From positions 5,685,431 through 5,749,430 of the forward strand of contig JAOANR010000005.1 in NCBI GenBank assembly GCA_030278955.1: a DNA stretch of 64,000 bases. The letters run 5' to 3'. This stretch comes from Hygrophila difformis (Eukaryota; Streptophyta; Magnoliopsida; Lamiales; Acanthaceae). A program made the translations under genes and the position numbers. The notes beneath the pieces are model-generated. The model saw only the letters and a list, made by a program, of their open reading frames with translations. It ran no database searches and was not told where the DNA came from. Positions 12,378-24,226 of this stretch are shown here, piece after piece. How positions within the stretch are numbered: the stretch's first letter is position 1; the number at the start of each line of letters is the position of its first letter.

Positions 12378-15300
12378 AATAGTTCATTAGTCACACATAT
12401 AAATATAATCGTTCGTCACACATTAAAATACGAGGCGTATAAATTACAGATACGGTGGAAACTTTAAAATATACGTCCTCGCTTTATTAACACACATATA
12501 CCAAGTTGTTTAATTCCATTAAGGAAATTTAAAATATTATACATAACTCGCACTCAAATTTGAAATATTCGGAATAAACCCAAACCGTGCCCGATGCGTG
12601 AAATGTTTTACTGATCTTCACAATTATCCAAACCTGAGAGTGAACATGAAAAGTGTAGAGTCAGCGAAAAACAATCGCTGAGTAAGGAGACCCTTACTCC
12701 CGGAGGAGGTCGAGTTACAGAAATAATTTAAATAACATTTACGGAATAAGGCATGCTTAAACGAAGATAATTAATACATATACGAAATATTAATCTATAT
12801 CCCGGGAACAGATAATATAACAATATGCGTTACCGAAAAATTATTATCTCGGCCACCGTGATGTGCAGGTTCCCCGCCGTGGGGCCCAATTCGCACATAC
12901 ACTCAAGGGTGTGGGGGAGGTAAGAAATTTCCTCAACCCACTGTGAGATAAGGTAATGGCATCGGGCTGAGTAACCCCAGTGGTCCCCGCGTGGCTAAAA
13001 TATGCACAACAAACGAGGGAGTTGGGCAGCAGCGACCCACACACAGTCCCACCCCCGTAACAAGGCGCGCTCAAAAATCCGTAGGATTTTGAGAATAGTT
13101 GCAACAATTATTAGGCACAGTAAAATATAGCATACCAATATTCTAAAAAACGGTAGGGAGCAATAAGCATAAATTTAAAATATAATAAAGCGGTATTTAA
13201 AAATTTATGCTCAAGCTAAAATAATTTGGGCTTACTCCAAAGAGTAAAAATCTACTTACAGTTACCGTGGGCAGGATGGACACGATACGCGCACGGGCAA
13301 CGAGCAGATAACCTTTTCCCGCTACTTGACTAGCAAGTTCTAATATTTAATTTAGCATGTTACAATAATATTCAGATGAAATAATAATTAAAAATATATA
13401 TATATATATATGATTATAAATATATTTTATACTACCTTGGCCCAAGATGATAGATAAATATCGCAATTCTGCTACTTTATTCGGAGTACTGCAACGGACT
13501 AACTATCTATGACCCCTTTTTTTTATATTTTATTATATATATATATTATATATATATATAGAGTGTTTATTTAAAATTTTAAAGGAGATGGACCCATGGG
13601 GTAAGGAGTTGTTTATTTGAAAGAGATGGACGTATGGGGGTAAGGAAAAAAAAAGCAGATCTGAAGGGAAGAAAAATATGGAGCTGTCACCACTCTCAAA
13701 AGCTGATCTCAATATCGTATGGGGTAGCCCTATATTTATATAGGGAGCTGCAAAAATAATCCATCAGATACAAGACTTATTGGAAGCAGCACTGTGCCAA
13801 TTGTCAGTATCAAATATATAGTATAATAACTGGTTGGTCCAAAAATTCAATTCCTGATTAAGACATTCATCTACATTTTTAGTCAAAAACGCCATCTAGC
13901 CGCCTAGCCCCTATTCTCATTTTCAATCATTTCTGCTCAGTCTCCCATTCCGGCTCAGTCCACACCACATTTCTCTCCTCCCCTAATATTTCTTTCCAAC
14001 TCCTTTGTCTTCATTACAATTTTTTTCAAAATCCTTCTAACATTTTCCTTTTCTGGCGGCGGCCGACGGCGGCGGCGGCGGCGGCGGCGGCGGTGGGCTC
14101 CTTCTTCTCTATCTCTTTTCATTTTTTTTTCTTCTTTTTTTTTTAATATTTATTTCAACATCTATCTCTTCCAACATCTCCGGGGCGGCGGCGGTGGGCG
14201 GCGGCTAACCCGCGACGGCGGCGGTGGCTCTCGCCGCCCTTCCCCTTCATCTCACTCTCCCTCCTTCTCTCGGTTTCTCTCTCTCCCTCTTTCTTCCTTT
14301 TTTTTTTTCTTTTATTGATGAATGGTGGTGGTGGAAAGATGAGATTTGGGAGATAGTGGTGGTGGTGGTTTGGTTTTGAGAAGGAGGGGGTGGCGTCGGG
14401 AAAGGGGTGCGACGCGGTGGTGATGGCGACTTGGGGAAGATGGTGGCCGCAAGGGGGTGGTGGTGGAGGCGCTCGGTTGGTGGCGAGATGAGGGCGGCCG
14501 GAGGATGGGGTTCGGCGGCGATGGTGGCTGGAGGAAGGAGATGAAGATGGAGATGGCGAGATGGGTGGTGGCGGCTGTGATGGAGGCCGTGGGTGGTGGC
14601 GACGGCCGGATCTAGGTTTTTTTTTTTTTTTTTTTTTTTTATGGAAATGGTGGTGGTCCGGCCATAATGGCGATTTAGCCATGGCGGTGGTGGTGGTGGT
14701 GATTCCACGGCGGTGGTTGTGGTGATAGGGCCGAAATGGAGTGGGGGACGGGAAGATGGCTCGAGATCCGGATTTTTGAGCTTAACGGAGGTGTTGGCCG
14801 GAGATGGTGGGCGGCCGGAGGTTCGCCGGAATCCCGCCGGCGGCGAGAGCGGCGCCGGAGAGTGGTGGTGGCGGCGACAGCTAAGGTGACAAAATTAGGG
14901 TTAGGGTTTGGTTGGGTTGTTGGGCTTAGGGTTTGGGTTTGGGCTGGACCAATGGTATTGGGCCTATTTCATTTACTTATTGGACTCAAATTAGATTTTT
15001 GGGCTGGAATCATATTAATTAAACTATTAAAACTAATTAAGTGGCCCAATTTAGTATTTAATTAGCTACTCATTAATTTCGGTTGTGGACTTAATAATTC
15101 TTAACACTTAAAATTTAAACTTACCGGATTTAATGGAATTAATTTTATTTATCAATTTGGCATCAATAATCAAATAACTCAAGACTCCCAATCCTTAATT
15201 TGGGATAATTGGCACTTAAGTAGTACTTAAGTAGTTGGACAAAATATAATTTTTAAACACTTGAATTAATATTTTTAATTCATTGATACGGGCTTGAATT

Positions 15301-15556
15301 TATAATTTAATTAATGTTTAACAATATTAAACCCGGTATTTATAAATTAATGGTCCTAGCCAACTTGTTTTAATTAACTATGTAGAAGATACATTAAATA
15401 ATCATCCTCCAATATTTTTTTTACAAAAGTCATTTACATATATATATATATTGAGCTAGTTAAAAATTTAAAAATTGATTATTTGTTAATTAGAATTTAA
15501 TTATTATTATTATTATTATTTTTTTTTTTATTAGTTAAATTTTACGGAGTGTTATA
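12083..15556 (-). repeat. Element A 5' LTR (right, 3474 bp)
   Basis: It is collinear with 2891-6358. Differences I noticed are six substitutions (for example near 12272, 12437, 12966, 13593, 13805 and 14877) and length changes in the poly-T and AT tracts. It would hold the element's promoter and polyadenylation signals, but I could not assign a TATA box with confidence. Confidence 0.95.
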
Positions 15557-15561
15557 TATGT

Positions 15562-16268
15562 GTCCTAATTTTGAAGTAATTTTAGAATGGATAAGTCTCA
15601 GAAAGTGTGTGTAAATGAGACCAAAACGTACCATAGCAACACATGTTGATTTGGTTTGTGATATCAACTTTCACTATCGAGTCAGTAACATTTAGAATAA
15701 CCTCATATATTTGTACTATGCCAAAATTAACGTGTAATAATTGCATAAATTTAAACTATATATTATATATATGTGTTAATTATAATTCCTCAATTTTTTT
15801 TACTTGCTACGAACCCACAGTATCTGCAGTTTAATGCATATTTTAAACTATTAATAACTCAAGTTCAGTATAAGTAAAAATTCTAAAAATTTAAAATTTT
15901 AAAACTACATGACGAGACGAATCAACAAGATTCCACTTGGCTATATTTTAACTTGTATAACTATAATAAAACTTTAAGAATAATGTGTGTGAGTAGTGCA
16001 AAAAATCCAAATGGGGCAAACAAAAGAACACTGAGGGTGTATAACGTACAATTTAAAATATTAAGCATTAAAGGCACCTACTACTTGTAGAGTCAAATGT
16101 AACTTATATGGCTAGTCAATAAAAAAAAAATGTTACTTAAATATGGACGTACGGAGTAATTTATACCAAAAAACAACTAACATTCCCATATGAAATATGA
16201 TCATGTTTCATTCCTTAGCCAACATTATTAGTGGGAATACTGGATCCCCCGAACCAAGCGCTTCCTTA
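15562..16268. other. Spacer containing a degraded Stowaway fragment
   Basis: From about 15830 to 16000 the sequence matches the interior of the Stowaway copies at 2513 and 60328: ATGCATATTTTAAA, ACTCAAGTTCAGTATAAG, ACATGACGAGACGAATC and CTTGGCTATATTTTAACTTG. A possible worn right end, TACGGAGTAAT, lies at about 16151. No gene is seen. Confidence 0.6.
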
Positions 16269-17005
16269 GGGGCTGTTTGGTTCAGGGATGTTAGATTCTC
16301 AGTGGGTATCTTGGTTAATATATCCAACATTCACTTGTTTGGTTGAAGAGATGATCTTGTGGGGAATCTGAGATTGCCACAATGATGAGAATGCATGTTG
16401 GCCTTTGAGTGGGAGTGTGATTCCCACAAAAATCCCAAGTAATCTTACATTCCCGGAAATCCTTACATATATTTTATATTAAACTAGCTTTTATATCCTT
16501 TTAAATTACAAAACTATATTGTATGTAAAAAATAAAAAATGGCTTAGCCCGAATTTCATCATTAATTTTATTTAAAATTATAAAAGAGGTTGCCCTAAAT
16601 TTCAATGTTTGTTTAAAATTTTATTTTTAATTTTTTTCATTTAAATAAAATAATACTCAATAATTTAGATAAATTAAATTAATATTATTTAGCTTAAGAA
16701 ATTAATAACTATCATAAAATAAATTATATATTTTTTTCTTTTTTTTTTCAAAAAAAATTATGTTTAAATATTTTATATTATTTAGTAAAACATCATCATT
16801 ATAATATGCTTTTTAAATATAAAGTCAAGGCCTTTGTTGTAAATTAATTTAAACTGAAAATCTAAAATTTCCAACTCAACTAAATGCAAAAATCTTAAAA
16901 TGCCAAAACATAAAATCCCCGGTAATATCATACTCCCCGCAATTTGAGATTCCTGATAATGACATTTCCACTGATAATCTAAGATCACTCCAATCAAACA
17001 ACCCC
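16269..17005. mobile_element. Tourist-like TIR element (~737 bp), worn
   Basis: The left end GGGGCTGTTTGGTT and the right end AATCAAACAACCCC are imperfect inverted repeats, and the similarity continues inward for ~45 bp around TTAGATT.TCAGTGG. TTA precedes the left end and GTA follows the right, one mismatch from a 3-bp PIF/Harbinger duplication. The interior is AT-rich without coding capacity. Superfamily assignment is tentative. Confidence 0.6.
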
Positions 17006-17052
17006 GTAATTTAATAGGCAACATACACCCATGATTTTACTTAAAAAAAACC

Positions 17053-17873
17053 AATGTTAGGGGCACCCAGACCTAAAATGGGAAGAAGTGGATAATGTTA
17101 GGGGCACCTGAATTCAATTTACCTAGTTTACCCTTAAATATTAGAGAAGGAAAAACATAAACATGTAGGGGGCATTTCATATTGTGTTATGAGCACCCAA
17201 ATAAAACTTTAAATCCCACCCAAATACTCAAACGGAAAAGAGAAAGAAAAGAGAGAGAGACAACCAAAGCTCCACCCAAGCCAACGATCATGGAGACTAC
17301 TGCATTTTTTGTTAGGTTTTAACATGTCATTTATTTTGCAAGTTTTGTGCTTGATTTTATTTGTTTAAGTGGATGAATGTGGATTTGGATGGTGGCTCGT
17401 TGAATCGAGCTTTTTGAAGTGGTTGGGGATGGGCTGCAACAGCGAACAGCTGCCAACAGCCGTATGCAGGGATGAGGGATCGGCCACTCACAGTCAATTC
17501 CATAGTAATACCATCGGCCAGCCACTGTCGATTTGGCTTTGTAACAAATAGCCATGGGTGGTCAAAAATCACCACATCCATCGGCTAGTCGTGGCCGCCG
17601 ACTGCATTGGCTTGATTTCAATACGGAAAAAAGAAAAGAAACTCAAACTCAATGGTGTATACGGACTAAAACACGAAAATCTTAATTTTTTAACAACAAT
17701 GTTTTGGGATTCATCTTCATCCATCATATAATTCACTCCGATGTACAATACTGCCTATGTATCAAGAAAGAATAACTCAAAAAGAATGAATGGGTTTAGT
17801 AAGTTAGGGTTTAGGGTTTAGAGTATGGACTATGGAGGAAAAAGATGAAGAGATGCTGGGTGCCCCTAACATT
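17053..17873. mobile_element. TIR element (AATGTTAGGGGCACCCAG ends), ~821 bp
   Basis: Positions 17053-17070 read AATGTTAGGGGCACCCAG and 17856-17873 are the perfect reverse complement. A second direct copy of AATGTTAGGGGCACC is at about 17095. No clear target duplication was found. The interior (about 17250-17650) is less AT-rich and could be captured host sequence, but I recognise no gene. An interstitial TTAGGGTTTAGGGTTTAG lies near 17805-17820. Confidence 0.65.
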
Positions 17874-17997
17874 AGTTCTCAAACTATGGTGTGCCGTTAA
17901 CATTGAGTACTTTATTGTGTTCCCCTAACATAAATGGTGCCCTATCAACATTATTCCACATATGTATTCACCTATAAAACATTATTCCACATTTCCA

Positions 17998-18100
17998 CTT
18001 ATGGGTATGATAGTCATTTTGTGTGTTAGATGGGTGCCCCTAATATTCTTATGGGTATGATAGTCATTTTGTGTGTCAAATGGGTGCCCTAATATTTTTT
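17998..18100 (+). repeat. Tandem duplication of ~49 bp
   Basis: Two head-to-tail copies contain TTATGGGTATGATAGTC, ATTTTGTGTGT and GGGTGCCCCTAATATT. The GGTGCCCCTAA part resembles the termini of the element at 17053-17873, so this may be leftover terminal sequence of a related element. Confidence 0.75.
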
Positions 18101-18273
18101 TGTGTGTGTATATATCCGCCGCTAATTTAATATCCACTTTCAGTCCTACTACGGAAAAATAAGTGTCTCAACCTGGCATAGCCCACAGGAAAATGGTAAA
18201 CCAGATGTATGGTTTAAGAGAATTTAATAAGCATAAACCGTATTTATTTATTTAATTTAATTAATCTATGTTT

Positions 18274-18748
18274 AAGACATAAATAGGCCCTTTGTTTCGA
18301 TGTCTTGGAATTGAATATTATCTGCAGGGGAGATGTGATGTTTGAAACAAGTGTATGGGATCGCAATTGAGATACATCACTCGTGAGTGCTATCGACTGG
18401 AGATCTTGAAGAGTGGATCCTGATATTAGAGAATGCCGCTGATATTGATGCCGTTGAGAGTTTAGTCGCATTTTGTTGATGTTCGTATGGGATGATGGAC
18501 ACTGAGGCCGCGCTAATGCTCCTGACATAGAACGAATTACAGACTGATGGGGTAGTATGGGCTACTGAATCCAAAGAGTTCTGCAGTCTGAGTTACATTA
18601 TGGAAATCATTGATATTGATTCTATGGATTTTGGATTCTTGTACATTGTATGACATCTACAACTTATTTTTTTTGCTTGACTCTACAACTTATTTGGATC
18701 AAATGAAATAAAATTCTGATTTCCTAAAAAAAAAAAAAAAAAGACATA
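18274..18748 (+). pseudogene. Candidate retroposed mRNA 3' fragment with poly(A)
   Basis: The segment ends in ~18 A residues after AAATGAAATAAAATTCTG, which contains an AATAAA-like signal. It is flanked by direct repeats AAGACATA at 18274-18281 and 18741-18748. These are hallmarks of LINE-mediated retroposition. On the plus strand near 18385-18480 a short frame reads roughly STGDLEEWILILENAADIDA, plausible as the end of a coding region, but I cannot name the source gene. An alternative is a 5'-truncated LINE or SINE of an unknown family. Confidence 0.5.
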
Positions 18749-18934
18749 GTGTATGCATTATTTTGAATTGACCTCGAGGGGATAGATGCGTGTATGAAAG
18801 GAGTAATAATAGTATAATGTTACATTCTACTCCTAACAATTAAAATACATACAATAGGCATAGCATATAATTATATTACTTATTAAGAAATTGTTTGATA
18901 AAATTAAACAACGCTTGACTTTAAAAAACCTTAA

Positions 18935-19389
18935 GAGCCTGTTTGTTTTGCCTTAATTTTTCTCCTTTTGACTTTTGCTTCTCTCAAAAGTCCTTTTGAA
19001 CTTTTTTAGCTGTTTGTTTTGACTTTTTTTTTAAAAATAAAAGGAGAAGCAAAAGTTAAAATTCTACTTTTTTTCAAAGTAGGTAGGGGGTTACTTTTTT
19101 CAAAAGTAGAAGTCATTTAGTAATAAAAATACAAAAATAACCCTATTTAAAAAGGAAATAAAATTAATTATAAATATCTTTATAATATTTATGTCCATTT
19201 TAGTAATTTTAATCTATCAAAAGTCCTTCTACGTATAATTTATCCAAAAATGTTTCCGTTGAAAAGCAACTTTAATAATATCCGCCCAAACAATTATTTA
19301 AACTGCTTTTGCTTTTGAATTCTCCTTCTCCCTCCTTCTCTTTCTTCTACTGACTTCTCCCTTTTTCACAAGCCAAAACAAACATGCCC
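18935..19389. mobile_element. Tourist-like (PIF/Harbinger) MITE, 455 bp
   Basis: It starts GAGCCTGTTTGTTTTG and ends CAAAACAAACATGCCC, an imperfect inverted repeat, with a TAA duplication on each side (18932-18934 and 19390-19392). The interior arms are rich in CTTTTGCTTCTC / GAGAAGCAAAAG, so the element can form a long hairpin. It has no coding capacity. Confidence 0.8.
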
Positions 19390-19562
19390 TAAATAATGAA
19401 AAAAGGTCATCATTAACGTAATTTAATATTACTAAAACTATATTTGTTGTATCTTCACATCCAACACTTATTAATTAAATAAAAATTAGATTACTTAAGT
19501 TTAATTTGAACATTATTTTGTAAGTATATAATTAATTTAAACTCATTTAGTCAGTCGTGTAA

Positions 19563-19706
19563 AGTAATTCAATAAATTGAATAAATACTTAATATACTAA
19601 GATTAAAAGATATAAATAAATTTATTAAATATCGAGTAATTCAATAAATTGAATAAATACTTAATATACTAAGATTAAAAGATATAAATAAATTTATTAA
19701 ATATCG
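19563..19706 (+). repeat. 72-bp tandem duplication
   Basis: Two perfect head-to-tail copies of 72 bp, each beginning AGTAATTCAATAAATTG and ending ATTAAATATCG, lie at 19563-19634 and 19635-19706. The identity indicates a very recent local duplication. No function is suggested. Confidence 0.93.
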
Positions 19707-19769
19707 AGTGAATTATAATATATAGAGAAAATCTATTTTTATAAATATAAGGTAATAAATGCGGTATAT

Positions 19770-20008
19770 CCGTATATGAGATATGAATTGTATATCATAC
19801 ACTAGTAGTTTATTATTTTATTGAAATGGAAAGATCAACCGAAAGACAGAGAAGTGTTTAAATATATAAAGGACTCGTGTAATCCACACTATTGCATTGT
19901 TAATTAAATTTTAACGGTTCAATACATTGGCAGAATTTCCATTTGGGTTGAGAGTTGAACCAACAAGGGCTGAATCGATGAAGGAGTGCTTCGAATGTGT
20001 TAGACAAA
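19770..20008 (+). other. P450-locus spacer, first copy (interrupted by element B)
   Basis: The stretch from GAGATATGAATTGTATATC through CATACACTAGTAGTTTATT, TCGTGTAATCCACACTATT and GGTTCAATACATT matches 35866-36060 and 56695-56865, which lie upstream of the second and third copies of the P450 locus. Here it is followed by unrelated sequence with a short open frame (EFPFGLRVEPTRAESM) and then by element B. Removing element B and the hAT MITE at 31145 joins this spacer to the intact P450 promoter. Confidence 0.75.
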
Positions 20009-23000
20009 TGTAACACCCCGGATTTGATAACCCAGGCCGGGATGCCACCGCCACACCTCTCTAGCAAGACACGGTTTCTCCGAGCTTACTATAGAGATGT
20101 AAGGCTATGGTTTTTCAGGATTTAAAATATTCAAGTAGCCCATTCATAGATAATTTAAAAATACTACATCAGAGTTGCAGCGAGAATATATAAAATAGCA
20201 GCGGAAGTAAAGTGTATGCAGCGGAATTCGAAATATAGGGCCGACATGGCCAAACCACGGGTTAAACAGACCCGTTCATGCAAGTCATGTAAAATAAATA
20301 ATTAAGTGTCCAAATGATCCCCCAATGAATGATCATGCTTCGTACTCTGTAACAGAAAAAAAATGAACAACGGTTTTTATCAGTATTATAAAATACTGAG
20401 TAAGTTAATCCTTACATGACAATAAAGGGGTTAGATTTTTAGTAATTAAGTTAAAACTCTTTGCCATGCATAAAAACACTTTTTAAAAAGAATGCGAAGA
20501 TAATGCATACTTTAAAGGCACATTTAAATTTCGTAATTTAAAACTTAAGCATGGGCAATTATTTAAGACATGATTTAAAAACATGATTAATGCCGTAAGT
20601 ATGTAAATAAAAACTTGAGCTTTAAAAATTTTCACCGATACGCCACCATCAAAACGATATTTAAATTTAGCCGACAATTCGGCGGCCGCAGCCAATTTCA
20701 TAAAATCTGAGCTTTTTAATATATTTCCCGTTACGCCATTATCTCAACAATATATAGCCGGTGATCCGGCGGCCTCAGCCAATTTCATAAGTATCATATC
20801 ATCTAGCCGGTGATTCGGCGGCCGCAGCCGATACGCCATACCCAGTACCACTCCGTCGAGCCTCGAGTAACCCATACGGATACACTCGAGAGGGTAGGCA
20901 GTTGGTCTCTTGTGACCAAATACGCCATATCCAGTACCGCTCCGTCGAGCCTCGAGTAACCCATACGGATACACTCGAGAGGATAGGCCAAAATAATGAC
21001 GGCAGATATCAATAGTAACAGTTAGCCGGTGATCCGGCGGCCTCAGCCAATTTCATAAGTAACATCTCATCTAGCCGGTGATCCGGCGGCCGCAGCCTAT
21101 ACGCCATACCCAGTACCACTCCGTCGAGCCTCGAGTAACCCATACGGATACACTCGAGAGGGTAGGCAGTTGGTCTCTTGTGACCAAATATGCCATATCC
21201 AGTACCGCTCCGTCGAGCCTCGAGTAACCCATACGGATACACCCGAGAGGATAGGCAATATATAAGATGCCGTTTTGTTGATTTTTCGCGCGTGATAGTC
21301 ATAGCCGTTTTGGCACAAATTGCACAATTAGGAGGGCACCCTGCAGAGCACTCACCCCCTAAATTTTATGTAACCGATATCGTTTCAACTTTAGTATAAC
21401 GGGATTTTCAAAAATATAGCTTTATCGTATCACAAGATTTCGATCGTTGTTAAAAGATTTCAAAAATCGATCGATATCACAGTTTACGCCTTTTCAGTTT
21501 AAAAATCCATTTCTTAGGCGATTGATCTGAAATTTTCACAGTAGCTCAAAAACATCTCAATGAACAACTTTCATGTTTTGAGTTTTTAGTAAAAACGATG
21601 GGAAGCATGTCAAAAATCAAGTTTTCTACTCAAATAGTATGCTGTCAGGATTCAGGTTTGACACATCTCAAAGATTTGACTTTTTAACATATCAAATGAG
21701 CTTCAAAAATTCTGAAATTTGGTATGCACATACTAGACATGTTTATATGCAACTTTTGTTTAGAACTCAAGGATTGGATCGGACTAGAAATGATAGAAAT
21801 AAGCTCATCAAGTTCGGTTAAGAAATCTGTGAACCTTTGAAAATTCTTTAAAACGCAGAATATGTCCGATTCGGTTTGGGGTTTCAAAACTTGATGAAAA
21901 TGCATGAAATTTTACAGAGGTATTCAAGACTCATAGATCTATAACTTTTGTTTAGATCATGAAGATTGGTTCGGACTAGAAATGATAGAAATATGCTCAT
22001 CAAGTTCGGTTAAGAAATCTGTAAATTTTTGAAAGTTCTTAAAAACGCAGAATATGTCCGACTTGATTTGGGGTATCAAAACTTGATGAAAAATTCTGAA
22101 ATTTTTACACAACATAGCTGAAGATCTTAGGATCAAAATCTTAGTTTTGAGTTTTCAGGTTTGAACGCTCGAAGTAAGAGTTTTGTTCGGATTTCAGAAA
22201 ATACGTAGATTGGGGTTTTTAGGTTCGATTTTAACGTTTCGTTTAAGATTCAATGTTTCGGATGTCATCAAACCACCCGTATTGATATGTAAGTTATCAA
22301 CTTACCGTGAGTGAGTTCCTTGAACGTTCTAAGGTTGATCGATTTGTCCAAAATCGCCACGAACGAATCTACGCAACACGTTCTTCTTCTCCTTTGGCTA
22401 CGAACGTGTTTGCAAGTAAAGATCCGTAAGTTAGAAGGTTGATTATGATCTTAAAACAATAAGGAAACTTGATTGACACCTTACCAACAACCCAATGTCT
22501 GCAAATCCTTGATCTCTTCACTACCTTGATAGGATTTGGTTGCCGGAAAGTTCGCCGGAAGTTCGCCGGAAGGTGTTTGGCTTAGAGAGAGTTTTTGGAG
22601 AGTTTGGGAGTGAATGGTTGATTGGAATGGCTGAAAATGGAGTTATGATTGATTACATAACGTCCAAAGATGTTCCCTCCCGTGATAGATCGAGATTCCT
22701 CACTTGGGGTCAAGGAATATGGCAAGAAAGTCGCCAAAACGCGACAAAGGTTGCTGTCAGGCCTCCCACGCGGGGTTGGCGCGCGAATCAGCCAAAAGCC
22801 GCGCCGGGTGCGCACCACCGAACGCGTTGTCGCGACTTTTCGACCCACGCGGGGTTGGCGCGGGAATCCCCCCTTTCCCGCGCGGACAGCGCGCCAAACA
22901 CGCCTGGACTTCGGTCCGGGCGGGGTCGTGCGATCCGTCGTGCTTTTCCTCCTCTCCTTCAGACTTCTGTCCTCCTACGTTTTCGGGCTCGATTTTTCGG

Positions 23001-23406
23001 GTCATTCTCGGGTCATAAATTCTTATCTTAAGTTTATCTCGACTCAAATGAACTTCATGTTAAAATCTTAAATCCGTCGGTCTCGGTTTCGTCGGCTTTC
23101 AATTCGTCGTCTTTTGATTCCCGTGTAATAACTTGTATCCTTACATTTCTTTCGGCTTCACGGGTTCTTGGAATTAAAATTCTTTTCCTTTATGAATTTA
23201 ATTCCAATTATTTTTACTCAATTCATGGAATGTCTTCGGGCTTCCTTTCCCTCTTTTATTCCATTTTGAATTTAAATCTATCGGCGTTTTATTTCCGAGC
23301 AATAATTTATTGTGATAAATTATTTTCTTCTTCTCGGAAATATTTCAACATTGATCGGAATAAATTTTTATTCCCTTGGATGTTGATAAAAATCTGGGGT
23401 GTTACA
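20009..23406 (-). repeat. Element B 3' LTR (left, 3398 bp)
   Basis: It runs TGTAACACCCCGG to GGGGTGTTACA on the plus strand. A CpG-rich block at about 22740-22960 contains two copies of CCCACGCGGGGTTGGCGCG. Several overlapping ORFs in this block (for example 22540-23031) also occur in the other LTR and are composition artefacts. It differs from the right LTR at 21039 (G, versus A at 28648) and 22814 (A, versus G at 30423). Confidence 0.95.
20757..21258. repeat. Internal tandem repeats of the element B LTR
   Basis: A block of roughly 250 bp is present twice in a row. Each block contains the palindromic GCCGGTGATCCGGCGGC motif and two copies of a ~90-bp subunit with CCGTCGAGCCTCGAGTAACC, ATACGGATACACTCGAGAGG and a CGCCATA.CCAGTACC start, giving four subunits. 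The same array is in the right LTR at 28366-28867. CCGCCGGATCACCGGC also recurs in the LTR of element C (42765-42920), showing shared ancestry. Confidence 0.9.
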
Positions 23407-23705
23407 CTCTCCCCCCCTTAAGAATCAACTTCGTCCTCGAAGTTGTGCTTCGGCTTTTCTCGCGCGAAGAGTTATGGTCCTATTTGTTTACTATTGCGAT
23501 ATTGTGTTATTGAATTATTGTTCGATTGTTGATCGTCGTTTGTTGTTTGATTATTGTTTGATTATTGTTTGATTTTTTGTTTGACTGAACCCAGAATTGA
23601 AATTTCCAAGTTGCCTACGTACCCTGTGAAGGGATCAAGTCATTACGTAGTTCAAAATAATTTGAATTTGTTTTTCCTCGGGTGTTACAGCCTCCCCCCC
23701 TTAAG
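23407..23705 (-). other. Doubled polypurine tract module of element B
   Basis: On the minus strand, TTAAGGGGGGGAGAG (23407-23421) directly precedes the 3' LTR. A second TTAAGGGGGGGAGGC (23690-23705) lies 283 bp further upstream and is itself followed by TGTAACACCC, an LTR-like start. The segment between carries CTTCGAGGACGAAG (23429-23442). Element C has the same arrangement with a 279-bp spacing. Confidence 0.85.
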
Positions 23706-23712
23706 AATACAG

Positions 23713-24190
23713 TTATGTTCCCATAACTGTGGTCTGGTCGTTTTGGAAGAGGGTAGGGTAACGTTGTCGCATGTTGGCTTCCAATTCCCAGGTTGTCGTT
23801 TCACTTTCATGGTTCGACCAAAGAACCTTGACCATTCTCATGGTTTTGTTCCTTGTTACTCTCTCCTTAACATCGAGTAATTGTACCGGAATTTCCTCAT
23901 AGCTCAAGTCATCCTCCAATTTAATTCCTTCCGGTTGGAATACATGGGTCGGATCGTGCGCATACTTCTTCAATTGTGATATGTGGGACACATTGTGAAC
24001 TCTAGCCAATTGTGGCGGTAAGACTAGACGATATGCTAGATTCCCGACCTTTACTAGAATTACATAAGGTCCTATATTCCGAGGACTTAGTTTTCCTTAT
24101 TTGCCAAAATGCATCACCCCCTTCATCGGTGATATCTTTAACATGACCTTATCTACGACTTGAAATTCTATGTCTTGCCGTTTCACACGC
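23713..24190 (-). pseudogene. Integrase C-terminal / chromodomain remnant of pol in element B
   Basis: The minus-strand translation reads through typical chromoviral integrase tail motifs (VDKVMLKISPMKGVM, LSPRNIGPYVIL, LAYRLVLPPQLARVHNV) and then a chromodomain-like end with RMVKVLWSNHESETTTWE. One in-frame TAA (near 24104) breaks it after HFGK. The open part from 24009 is 98 aa. It aligns in content with residues ~1390-1530 of the element A polyprotein. Everything upstream of it in pol has been lost. It shows that element B descends from an autonomous chromovirus. Confidence 0.88.
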
Positions 24191-24226
24191 TTAGGTGCAC
24201 ACGTATTTTGTAGAGCAGAGGAGGAG

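Larger units (their letters stand above)
2891..15556 (-). mobile_element. Element A: complete Ty3/Gypsy chromovirus (Tekay/Del-like)
   Basis: This 12.67 kb element is bounded by a perfect 5-bp TSD, TATGT (2886-2890 and 15557-15561). It has two long LTRs, an initiator-Met primer binding site next to the right LTR, an unbroken gag-pol on the minus strand and a purine-rich tract next to the left LTR. Order (gag, protease, RT, RNase H, integrase, chromodomain), two zinc fingers in gag and >3 kb LTRs fit the Tekay/Del chromovirus lineage. In comparing the LTRs I found about six substitutions plus microsatellite length changes, so the insertion is young. All domains look intact and the element may be autonomous. 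Chromodomains in this lineage direct integration towards heterochromatin. Confidence 0.95.

Noticed and set aside
14155..14708. 153-175 aa ORFs (H/P/T-rich) in the element A LTRs
   Set aside because: They arise from GGT/GGC-type simple repeats read on the minus strand. The equivalent in the other LTR has a different length because of poly-T slippage.
17800..17821. Telomere-like TTTAGGG repeats (also ~5697-5745)
   Set aside because: Only two or three imperfect units in spacer or LTR sequence. Too short for an interstitial telomere.
20744..21327. Overlapping ORFs with repeated YPYGLLEARRSGTGYG
   Set aside because: Translation of the tandem DNA subunits of the LTR in several frames. Not a repeat protein.
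22540..23031. 163-aa and overlapping 104-133 aa ORFs in the element B LTRs
   Set aside because: Several overlapping frames on both strands in a CpG-rich stretch, identical in both LTRs. This is open by composition only.
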